Below are positions 9,630 to 18,672 of a DNA stretch of 64,000 bases, piece by piece. Source of the stretch: Simmondsia chinensis (lineage: Eukaryota > Streptophyta > Magnoliopsida > Caryophyllales > Simmondsiaceae); assembly GCA_018398585.1 (NCBI GenBank), contig JAGTTD010000013.1, positions 30,273,131 to 30,337,130 on the forward strand. The letters run 5' to 3'. A program made the translations under genes and the position numbers. Every line of letters starts with the position of its first letter. Position 1 is the stretch's first letter. The notes beneath the pieces are model-generated. The model saw only the letters and a list, made by a program, of their open reading frames with translations, did not search any database and was not told the origin of the DNA.

Positions 9630-10446
9630 GAGTCGGTTCCCAAAATAATGCTGAAAAATAAAAAAATAAAAAAAATAATGCTAAAAAATAAATATTTACC
9701 AATCTACTGTTGAACTACGTTTTATAAACGCGGTTATATTAAACCGCGTTCAAAAAACGCGGTTATATGTAAAAATAACCGCATCAAGAACAAAAATTAT
9801 GTAAAGCATAAACCGCGTTTAAAAAACGCGGTTTTCTATCATATCAAACGCGTTTAGTAAACGCGGTTATAATGCTTTATGAGTAAAACAATATAAATAA
9901 CAAACTAATAGATATATATAAATAACGAATTACTATATAAAAAATAATATAAATAAAACATAAATAAATGTTCAAAAAAATGAAACATAAATAAATATTA
10001 CCGCCATATATTTCACTGCTACTAGCTGCTAACCGAGCCTCGTGCTCCTTTTTCATCTTGCATGTCAATACATTATGACATTTTCTCTTACAGAACCCAC
10101 GTGTGACCCTTCGTGTATAGTCATTCTCATCAATTTCATTTTGAATTCGTTTCGAGCGTGGGCCTCCTTGACTTTAAGACTTGTCCTTTGCAATTATATG
10201 AACCGCGTCTTTAAGACGCGTTTTAGTTATACATGAACCGCGTCTTTAAGACGCGGTTTAGTTTCAAATGAACCGCGAACGCGGTTTATGTTCACATCTG
10301 GAAAAAATATTTTTCTCTTAATTCGGTTATTTTTGGAGTGAACCGCGTTTTCTAAACGCGGTTCAATAGTAGATTGGTAATTATTTATTTTTTGGCATTA
10401 TTTTTTTTATTTTTTTATTTTTCAGCATTATTTTGGGAACCGACTC
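9630..10446. mobile_element. MULE-type MITE with CGCG palindromes
   Basis: An 817-bp element with inverted ends starting GAGTCGGTTCCCAAAATAAT that match over more than 100 bp. It is flanked by perfect 9-bp target duplications GACTATTGC (9621-9629 and 10447-10455), the size expected for Mutator-like transposition. The interior holds eight imperfect palindromes of the form AACCGCG-T/A-rich-CGCGGTT: near 9711-9735, 9741-9764, 9810-9834, 9846-9868, 10200-10222, 10236-10259, 10271-10287 and 10341-10363. The AT-rich centre has a short minus-strand open stretch (reading KMKKEHEARLAASS, about 10000-10060) that might be a relic of a larger element's protein. I do not recognise it. Confidence 0.88.
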
Positions 10447-10622
10447 GACTATTGCAACGCCACCAAATCCGCTGTCAAATTTCACGTTCAATTGGTTGAA
10501 GAGTATTACATTGATCAATAGATTAAATTCTACCGTGCATTGCATGAGAAATGATTAGTTTTTAAAATATTAGAAAATGATGCCTTCTTATAAGCTTAAT
10601 TTAAGAAATAAAGTTATTTGAA

Positions 10623-10837
10623 TAGACATTCTGTGAAAGATATGATCAGAAATGATGTTATAGAAAACAAATTAGGTGTGGCTCCAATAAAAGAGAAGTT
10701 AAGGGAGTAACGTTTACAATGGTTTGGGCATGTTTGAGTGATCAACAAGAAATTTGAACAATTACATAACACACATAGGAATAGAGGTAGGGGCAGGCCA
10801 AAAAAAGTTGGATGGACAGATTAGACATAACCTTACC
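10623..10837 (+). mobile_element. RTE-type LINE fragment, 5' half (split by copia)
   Basis: The translation contains IRNDVIENKLGVAPIKEKL-like text, then LQWFGHV and RGRGRPKK, the conserved C-terminus of plant RTE-type LINE proteins. It parallels the better-preserved copy at 21260-21450. It is 5'-truncated and stops where the copia element enters. The piece at 15937-16244 completes it. A likely target duplication AAGTTATTTGAA (10611-10622) recurs as AAATTATTTGAA (16245-16256). Confidence 0.75.
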
Positions 10838-11263
10838 TGTGAAGATTAAATACCCAAAAACTGGATCCGCTTCAAATACTATAACAAATATGAAGTAAAT
10901 AATAGGGTAAAAGAGAATAAACGAAGGAGACAATGATTTACGTGGAAACCCCTCTTCAATCGAGATGGGGAAAAACTATGGCCAGAAATGGAGAATCTTT
11001 ATTGAATGAAATAATGGAAGAATTACAATTCACTTCTTTTCTCTCTCAATGATGGCGCTCACTTTGCTTTTTTGGATCCCTAATACGAAACCCTGACGTT
11101 ATATTTATACGTTACGCGTAGATCGGGTCTCGATCGATCAGCGAGCTCTCTGCATCAAACTCTTTCCTGCGTACTTCTCGACCGATTGGCAATATCCCCG
11201 ATTGATCAGCATGGTTACGGTAAGCCCTTCATAAGTATAGGGAATTTGAGACATAACCTAACA
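10838..11263 (-). repeat. 3' LTR of copia 1
   Basis: 426 bp, TG...CA. It is nearly colinear with the right LTR but lacks a block of about 36 bp (around 15778-15813 in the right copy) with alternating GATCGATC/CCCGAT words. It also differs by scattered substitutions, so insertion was not recent. Confidence 0.92.
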
Positions 11264-11349
11264 AATCTTCACCTTGGCTCAAATTTCAAACAAAAGAACT
11301 TCTCCACCTTCTCTACAAAACACCCCGGTCGGGCTTATCTCAACAAAAC

Positions 11350-11700
11350 TCAAAACCTAACCAAGTCCAAGCAATGCTCGAACTTACTGCTAGTTAGAAC
11401 TTTATTGAACATATCAGCGGGATTATCAGCTGTACCAATCTTCTTCAATTCAACCTTGCCCTCTTCAATCAGATCCCGAATGAAATGATGTTCAACATCT
11501 ATATGCTTTGTCCTGTCATGATGGGTCATCTGATCCTTGGCTAGATGAATTGCTGACTGACTATCACAATAAACAGCAACTGTACCTTGATCAACAGTAA
11601 TCTCACTGATTAGACCTTTCAACCAAACAACTTCCTTAAATGTCTCTGTTACTGCCATGTACTCTACCTCTGTAGTCGATTATGCTGTAACTGACTGTAA
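11350..11700 (-). pseudogene. copia 1 RNase H
   Basis: The minus strand encodes AVTETFKEVVWLKGLISEI, then VYCDSQSAIHLAKD and HIDVEHHFIRD, the conserved second half of copia RNase H. The upstream half with the first catalytic acidic residues lies in decayed frames around 11700-11830. Confidence 0.85.
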
Positions 11701-11830
11701 ATAAGCTCTCCAACTGATAGCACAATTACCAAGGCAAAAGACATAACCTGAGGTAGACTTCCTCTTATCGAGGTCACCACCATAGTTCAACATAACCAAC
11801 TAAAAAGCTTTGACTCCTCCCAAACTCCAA

Positions 11831-12132
11831 ACATGTACAAGAAGTGCCACGTAAATACCTGAGAATCCATTTAACAGGTTGTCAATGCTCTTTACCTGGA
11901 TTCGACATATATCCGCTCACCTTGCTAACAGCATGTGCGATATCTGGATGTGTGCACACCATAGCATACATGATGCTACCAACATGTACAAGAAGTGCCA
12001 CGTAAATACCTGAGAATCCATTTAACAGTTTGTCAATGCTCTTTACCTGAATTCGACATATATCCGCTCACCTTGCTAACAGCATGTGCGATATCTGGAT
12101 GTGTGCACACCATAGCATACATGATGCTACTA
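11831..12132 (-). repeat. 151-bp tandem duplication inside copia 1
   Basis: Segments 11831-11981 and 11982-12132 are nearly identical, both starting ACATGTACAAGAAGTGCC and ending near CATACATGATGCTACC/T. The unit is not a multiple of three, so it shifts the frame between RT and RNase H. The few differences suggest it arose after insertion. Confidence 0.92.
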
Positions 12133-13030
12133 ACTGCACCTAGAATATGGAACATGTGACATCTCTCTGATGTTTTCATCTGTCTGTGGCGAAGCTAATG
12201 CTGCAAGCTTGAAATGAGCTACGAAAGGAGTGCTAATTGGTTTAGCAACTTTCATATGAAAACGATCTAGAACCTTCTCAATATACTTCTCCTGAGACAA
12301 GTATAGCTGTCCTGCTTTTCGGTCCCTCTTGATTTCCATACCAAGTATCTTCTTGGCTGCTCCTAAATCTTTCATCTCGAATTCACTCTTCAACATAGCT
12401 TTCAGCTTGTTGATCTTAGACATATCTTTAGCTGTAATCAACATGTCATCAACATATAACAGAAGATAAATGAATGAACCTGCACTAGTTTGTCTAAAAT
12501 AGACACAACTATCATATTTACTCCTGAAGAACCCATAACCTGTCATAAACTGATCAAATGCCTTGTACCACTGTCTTGGAGATTGTCTCAAACCATATAG
12601 AGATCTCTTCAACAAACAAACATGGTCTTTCTTTCCTTTAACAATAAAGCCTTCAAGCTGATGCATGTAAATACTCTCTTCTAGCTCACCATGTAGGAAT
12701 GCAGTTTTCACATCAAGCTGCTGCAACTCTAAATCATGCATGGCTACTAAAGCAAGTAGTGCTCAAATGGAAGTATGTCTAACAACAGGTGAGAAAATAT
12801 CATGAAAATCAACTCCATGTACCTGACTATAGCCTTTGGCTACCAATTGAGCCTTGTACCTTGCATCTTCAACTCCTGGAATGCCTTCTTTTCTTTTAAA
12901 GACTCATTTATAACCAATGATCCTCTTTTCTGTTTAAGGCTTAACAAGTTGCCAAGTTTGGTTCTTCTACAAAGATTCCATCTCTTCTTGCATTGCCATC
13001 AACCACTTTTTTGAATCAGCTTTAGACACA
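12130..13030 (-). pseudogene. copia 1 reverse transcriptase
   Basis: The best frame (12741 down to 12130) encodes QLDVKTAFLHGELEESIYM, RSLYGLRQSPRQWYKAFD, the catalytic YVDD block (LLLYVDDMLIT) and FEMKDLGAAKKILGMEI. The N-terminal fingers lie upstream (about 12750-13030) in broken frames. Active-site aspartates are intact in this fragment. Confidence 0.9.
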
Positions 13031-13034
13031 GCTC

Positions 13035-14612
13035 CTAAATAAGTGGAAGGTTCATTATCTTCCAAGTCTCAGCCACCGAAAGAGCATAAGCCACCATCTC
13101 TTCATAACCAAAATGCTGCGGTGCTTTAGTTTGTCTCTTTTGTTTTCCACTAGCTATAGTATATTGCTCCACCTGCTGATTGGTTTCAACCACTTCATTT
13201 CTTTCAGAAATCTGTACTGGAGGTGTCTGTATACTTTCTATGGATTTAGTCTGCTGCTGAACTGGACTACCCAACTGTATCGGAACTATTTCTAGCATCT
13301 GCACTTGATTAGAATCACACATAACAAAAGACTTCTTCTATGGATGGGGTAATGAAGACTCATCAAACGTTACATTTCTACTCGTTAGAAATTTATGACA
13401 ATTAGAATCCCATAAACTAAATCCCTTCACACCTAAAGTGTAACCAAGAAAGATGCACTTCTTGGCTCTTGGCTCAAGCTTTCCTTCTTTAACATAAGCG
13501 TAAGTAGGACAACCAAATATTCTTAAATGAGAATAATCTGCAAGGGATCCAGACCATACCTCTTCTGGAGTCTTCATCTGAAGAGACAAATGAGGTGAAC
13601 AGTTCACTAAGTCACAAGCCATGTTCACTGCCTCTGCCAAAATTCTCTGCCCAAACTTGCATTCGAGAGCATATAACGAGCTTTTTCTAGCAACATTCTA
13701 TTCAGCCTTTCTGCAACTCCGTTCTGCTGAGGTGTACCTGTGCAAGTCCAATGCCTAATAATGCCTTGATTTTCACAGAATTTGGTGAAGTCACCCTCAA
13801 CATATTCAAGGCCATTGTCTGTCCTCATCCTCTTAATCTACTTCCCTGTCTGCTTCTCAAGTAAAGCTTTCTATTTCTTGAAAGTGTCATACACTTCATT
13901 CTTTTGCTTTAAGAAGTAGACCCAAACTTTCCTGGAAAAGTCATCAGTAAATGTTAGAAGATACCTGGAACCACCTTTGGAAGCAACTCTGGAAGGTCCC
14001 CATAAATCTGAATGTATGTAATCTAATGTCCCCTTAGTCTTGTGCACTACCTGTTTAAAGCTGACTCTCTTCTGCTTCCCATAAATCCAATGCTCACAGA
14101 ATTCCATCAGTCCTGTAGACTGACCACATAACAAGCCCCTTATCACCCATATGGCCAAGCCTCATGTGCCATAACTTAGTGATATCTAGACCTGTCATAG
14201 ATGATGAAGAAACAGCTACTGATCCAGTCACTGTGGAACCAACAAGTTCATACAGAGTTCCTACCCATCTGCCTTTTATCACAATCAAAGCACCCTTACT
14301 GACCTTTATAACTCCACCTTTAGCTATGTGCTTGTACCCATAAGAATCAAGGGTACCTAAAGAGATAAGATTCTTCTATAAATCGGAAACGTGACGAACA
14401 TCACTCAATGTCCTAACAGTGCCATCAAACATCTTAATTTGAATTGTTCCTATACTCAAAACTCTGCATGCTGCATTACCCATTAGAACGACTCCACCCT
14501 GAATTGACTCATATGTGGTGAACCAACCTCTATTGGGACAAACGTGACAAGAGCAACTCGAATCCAGAATCCAATTGTGTTTAGATCTGGACAGAGATTC
14601 GGTCACTAACAA
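13035..14612 (-). pseudogene. copia 1 protease and integrase
   Basis: The protease motif reads [10 protein letters not shown], with serine where the family has glycine (D-S/T-G), so it is probably inactive. The GAG-pre-integrase block LWHMRLGHMGDKGL follows. The integrase core keeps its acidic residues: IHSDLWGPSRVASKGG, RTDNGLEY and TPQQNGVAERLNR. The C-terminal block (RIFGCPTYAYV, KKCIFLGY) is also present. Stops split it into at least four frames. Confidence 0.9.
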
Positions 14613-14633
14613 AACATCAACATCACTCTCATC

Positions 14634-15437
14634 TTAAACTACACTAGCTTCTGCAGGTTTATTGTTTCTTTTCTGGTCCTTTATGTTATCAATTTTTAGT
14701 TTTTCCTTAAGCTTATAACAGTTCCTCTTAATACGCCATTTCTTATAACAGTAATTACAGGATAGGTCTTTATGTCTAGACTTAGACCTAGACTTGTTTC
14801 CACCATTATCGGATCCTCTTGTTTCAGTTCTTCCTCTCACAAACAAACCACTTCCTGAGTCATAAACGGAGTCGGACAACTCCTTATCTGCTCAGTAAGT
14901 TTTCTTATCCTCATCAACTGTGATAGATTTTCTACCACCATAAATCATGCTTTCAACAAAGCCTTTATAAGAGGCAGAGGGAGAATACAACAATAACATA
15001 GCCTGATCTTCATCCTTAGGAGCATCATCAAGCTCCTTTAACTCTTGAATAATAGAGTTAAATTCATTAATATGATTCTTAAGTGATGTACCTTCTGACA
15101 TACGAAAGGTGAACAACCAGCGCTTGATTGCAAGTTTGTTAGAGACAGACTTAACGCAGAGCATCTCCTGCAATTTCTCCCACAACCCCTTAACGGTTTT
15201 CACTTCCAGAACTTCTGTCAAAATATCATTAGTAAGACACATCTGAATAGCGGTTAGAGCCTTTTCGTCTAACTCTTCCCATTGTCCTTCTGACAAGCTC
15301 TATGGCTTCTTCTCTTTCCCGTCTAATGCTTTCTTCAAGCCGTTCTGCGTCAAGAGACCCTTCATACGAATTTGCCATAAACTGAAACTCCCTTGACCAC
15401 CAAATTTCTCAACTTTAGATTTCACAACTGACGTCAT
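14634..15437 (-). pseudogene. copia 1 gag with zinc knuckle
   Basis: The probable start is the ATG complementary to 15435-15437 (MTSVVKSKVEKFGGQGSF). A stop near 15300 interrupts it. 15296-14892 has the UBN2-type gag core (QWEELDEKALTAIQMCLTND, then LYTFRMSEG-like text and a short linker). 14879-14634 has CNYCYKKWRIKRNCYK, a decayed C-C-H-C knuckle in which glycine-histidine is lost. Confidence 0.85.
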
Positions 15438-15474
15438 AGTTCCAAATTGAATAACTGGGGCTTTGATCCCAATT

Positions 15475-15936
15475 TGTGAAGAATAAAAAACCCAAGAATT
15501 GGATCCTATTCAAATACTATAACAAATATGAAGTAAACAATCAGATAAAAGAGAATAAACGAAGGAGACAATGATTTACGTGGAAACCCCTCTTCAATCG
15601 AGAGAGCGAAAAACCACGGGCGAAGATGGAGAATCTTTAATGAATGAAATGATGGAAGAATTATAATTCACTTCCTCTCCCTCTCAATGATAGTGCTCAC
15701 TTTGCTTTTTTGGATTCCTAATACAAAACCCTGACGTTATATTTATACGTCACACGTAGATCAGGTCTCGATAGATCAGCATCTCCCGATTGAACGGTAC
15801 TTCCCGATCGATCGGCGAGCTCTCTGCAGCGAACTCTTTCCTGTGTACTTCTCGAATGATCGGCAATATCCCCGATCGATCAGTATGGTCACGGCAAGCC
15901 CTTAATAATACAAGGAATTTGAGACATAACCTAACA
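15475..15936 (-). repeat. 5' LTR of copia 1
   Basis: 462 bp, with TG...CA termini matching the left LTR. It includes a TATA-like stretch (minus strand CGTATAAATATAACG, around 15738-15752). It directly abuts the primer-binding site on its inner side. Confidence 0.92.
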
Positions 15937-16244
15937 TTACCTACCTAAACCTTACTAAAAGATGGTTTTACATAGAGGTGAGTGGCGATTAAAAATATGA
16001 ATAATTGACACAGTGGTTAGGCGAGAGGAACATATTGACTAGGCTTGCATGTCTGTTATTGTGGTCGCTTGCATTTTTTTCTATTAATATTGTTCATTCT
16101 TCTTCTTTGAGGGTTAGGATCCCTTCAAAAACACTCTCCCTTCAAGATAGTACCTTGTAAGAGTAATGTTGCTTATATTTTAACCTCCCGGACTCTGCCT
16201 TGGTTGAAGCCTCTTTTAGACACTGGATTGTTTGTTGTTAAGTT
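15937..16244 (+). mobile_element. RTE-type LINE fragment, 3' half and tail
   Basis: It continues the LINE interrupted by copia 1, reading text like WRLKI...DTVV near the end of the protein. It finishes with a diverged version of the shared LINE/SINE tail (CTCCCTTCAAGATAGTACC, then GAAGCCTCTTTTAGACACTG and TTTGTTGTT). Confidence 0.7.
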
Positions 16245-16447
16245 AAATTATTTGAACGGGTAAAAGCTTATAATTATAATATCCAATACACATTTCTATC
16301 TTAATACAAGTGCTTATATTTTATAAGACACTCATAGTATAAAAACAAAGTCAAATCACACCATAATCTACCTATCTCATCAAAGCATTAAATTTTGGAC
16401 ATCTTACAATCATTGCAATTTTACCAACAATAATCACTATTCAACTT

Positions 16448-16703
16448 AGGGTTTATTTACCGGGCACTAGGGTATCGGATCCTATTTGAACTTTGAAGTT
16501 AAGCGTGCTTGAGCTAGAGTAGTACCAGGATGGGTGGCTTATGAGGAGTCCTTATGTTGCCAACCCTATAAGATTGGGGGTCCTCGGAAGCAACCTCTCG
16601 ACAGGGTTACATCCTAAAGGGGTAAGACTGCGTACATCTACCCCTCCTAGACCCCGCTTATGCGAGAGCCCTTGAGACACTTGATCTGTTGTTGTTGTTG
16701 TTG
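16448..16703 (+). mobile_element. 5S-rRNA-derived SINE, copy C (256 bp)
   Basis: The first 120 bases align along nearly the whole of plant 5S rRNA (CGGATCCTATTTGAACTTTG, AAGTTAAGCGTGCTTGAG, AGTAGTACCAGGATGGGTG), including the box A and box C regions of the internal Pol III promoter. The rest matches the LINE 3' end at 21720-21840 and ends in five TTG units. Target duplications TAATCACTATTCAACTT (16431-16447) and TAATCACTAGTCAACTT (16704-16720) differ at one base. Confidence 0.93.
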
Positions 16704-16739
16704 TAATCACTAGTCAACTTCTTTTATATGACCTTCTTC

Positions 16740-17815
16740 GATAATCGGAAAATAAGCGTAGAAAATTGAAATTCATGGAAAATAAGCATTTGATTTCTTG
16801 TTTTTACCAAGGAGTTGATGAATTATGAGACTGAAAATTTCTTAACAATTTTCAATTTCTTTAGACAAAGGAACTAATTTATTTAGCCTCTTAGGTAAGT
16901 TTTAATTCTTTTAATTTTATCTACCCTTAAGAAGTTATATGTCCCATAGTACAACTAAACACTTTGCATTGAAAAGTCAATACGAGAATTAAATTCGTAA
17001 AATACATAACTTTTCGTAGGAATTTAAATCCTATATTAACCAATCGAGGGCTAAAACTTAGGCCTTGTATTTTTTTTGAACAAGGCCTTGTTTGGGTACA
17101 TGAAATTGGTGGAAAGTAATTTACCTAACTCCTTAGGTAAGTTTTTATTCTTTTATTTTTACCTAGCCTTTCCTAGAAAGTTCTATTTCCATCCTGCCAA
17201 ACAAACATTTTGTACTTATTTTCTAAGAAATTAATATAAGAATTAAATTCCTAAAAAACATAATTTTATACAGGAATTTAATTTATAAGTTAACCAAACA
17301 AGACCTTAGGCCTTGTTTGATTGTTGGGAAGTAGTTGCTGGAAGTACAAGTTCTTGGAAAGGGGTTATTTTGGCCTCTTGTTTGGTCACCAGGAGTAGAA
17401 ATTACTTGGAGAAGTAGATACAGGAATTCAATTTTTTTATACTTATTTTCTAAGAAATTAATATAAGAATTAAATTCTTAAAAAAATATAATTTCATACA
17501 GGAATTTAATTCATGAGGTAACCAAACAAGACCTTAGGCCTTGTTTGATTGTCGGGAAGTAGTTGCTTGGAGTACAAGTTCTTGGAAAGGGGTCATTTTG
17601 GCCTCTTGTTTGGTCATCAGGAGTAGAAATTACTTAGAAAAGTAGATACAGGAATCCAATTTTTTCAAAATGCAGAAAATAACTTACCTAATTTTCAAAT
17701 AAGTTCTAATTCCTCTATTTTTAACTAATCTTCCCAAAAAAGTTTTATTTAGTACATTGACAATCAAACACTTCATACTTACTTTCTAGGAAATTGACAC
17801 AGAAATTAAATGAGT
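16740..17815. repeat. Array of GGCCTTGTTTG-type MITE copies
   Basis: Three consecutive units start with CCTTGTTTG at about 17086, 17311 and 17539 (spacing 225 and 228). The first two end AACCAAACAAGACCTTAGG, reverse-complementary to the start. Units two and three share about 130 nearly identical bases (GGGAAGTAGTTGCT, then AAGTTCTTGGAAAGGGG). A more diverged relative occupies 16740-17040 and another lies at 35258-35625. The class (hAT or PIF type) is not certain. Confidence 0.75.
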
Positions 17816-18400
17816 TATTTACATTTTAGTACCGCGGCGTTTTTGTAAATAATAAAAATGACCATTGACCTTTTTGAATTAATAAAAATACCCCTAAGTT
17901 TTTTTCATTTTAATAAAAAGATTCATCTTTAGCGCGATGATGTAATTTTTTATTGACAGAACTGACGAGACAACTGCTTTTTTATTAATACTAAAATAAA
18001 ATAACAAAGGTACCCTTAAGTATTCTTATTCTTATGTTATTAACATAAATTTCTAGATGTTATAATATATAAAAACTATCTATTTTCGCTTAACTTGTTT
18101 AAAAGTATGGTTATTGAAGGGTATTTCTATCATTTTACTGTATTATTAATAACAAAAATAATTATCACTTTAGCTTTATCGACAAAAAAAAAAAAAACGT
18201 TATCACGCAGAAGGGTGAACTTTTTATTAATATAATAAAAAATTAAGAGCTTTTTTATTAATAAGACAAAAATTTAAGAATTTTTTTATTAATTTAAAAA
18301 AATTATGATCCCTTTTATTATCTAAATAATCCAAATTAAATTCATAAAACAGAAAAAGTTAACACCATAAATTCACATTCACTCCAAAGCAAAGAGAAGA
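17816..18400. repeat. AT-rich repeat upstream of the DeSI-like gene
   Basis: TTATTAATATAATAAAA-type words recur in both orientations, as in the block upstream of the receptor kinase. From about 18330 the sequence becomes unique and probably holds the promoter and 5' leader. No TATA box is unambiguous. Confidence 0.45.
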
Positions 18401-18613
18401 GAGAGAGATACTTCATAAACTGCCATTTGAACTCTCTTTTCAGCTCTGAAATCAAGAAGATAATCTGCAACACTTCTCGTAACCGCCATTCAAGTAACAA
18501 TCAATCACTCAATCAAGAGAGAGGACTTATACGATTTTGCTTTGTTGTGTTTATCAAACATTTTGTTGCGTAATTGCAAGAATTAGGTTAATTTAGGGGT
18601 GAAATTAGGGCTT

Positions 18614-18652
18614 ATGAATCGGAGATTTTGCAGAGATAGCGAAGAATTTTAG
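18614..18652 (+). other. Upstream ORF and GA repeat before the DeSI-like start
   Basis: A 12-codon ORF (MNRRFCRDSEEF, then TAG) ends 20 bases before the main ATG. The intervening bases are (AG)11 at 18651-18672. If the leader starts upstream, this ORF could reduce or condition translation. That is inference, as no transcript data are available. Confidence 0.45.
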
Positions 18653-18672
18653 AGAGAGAGAGAGAGAGAGAG

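Larger units (their letters stand above)
10838..15936 (-). mobile_element. Complete Ty1/copia element 1 (Tork/Tnt1-like)
   Basis: Two LTRs (10838-11263 and 15475-15936) and identical 5-bp target duplications TTACC (10833-10837 and 15937-15941) define a 5.1-kb element read on the minus strand. The polypurine-like tract (minus strand GAGCCAAGGTGAAGATT) lies beside the left LTR. A primer-binding site resembling initiator Met-tRNA (TGGGATCAAAGC) lies beside the right LTR. The internal order is gag, zinc knuckle, protease, integrase, RT, RNase H. Stops and a 151-bp internal duplication make it defective. It inserted into an RTE-type LINE. Confidence 0.95.

Noticed and set aside
9711..10363. CRISPR-like array from the repeated palindromes
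   Set aside because: The units are self-complementary, unevenly spaced, lack spacers of constant size and sit inside a transposon with 9-bp duplications in a plant nuclear genome.
16475..16570. 5S rRNA gene
   Set aside because: The 5S similarity is diverged, fused to a LINE-type tail and flanked by target duplications. The same applies at 3886, 4471 and 29660. These are SINE heads, not rRNA genes.
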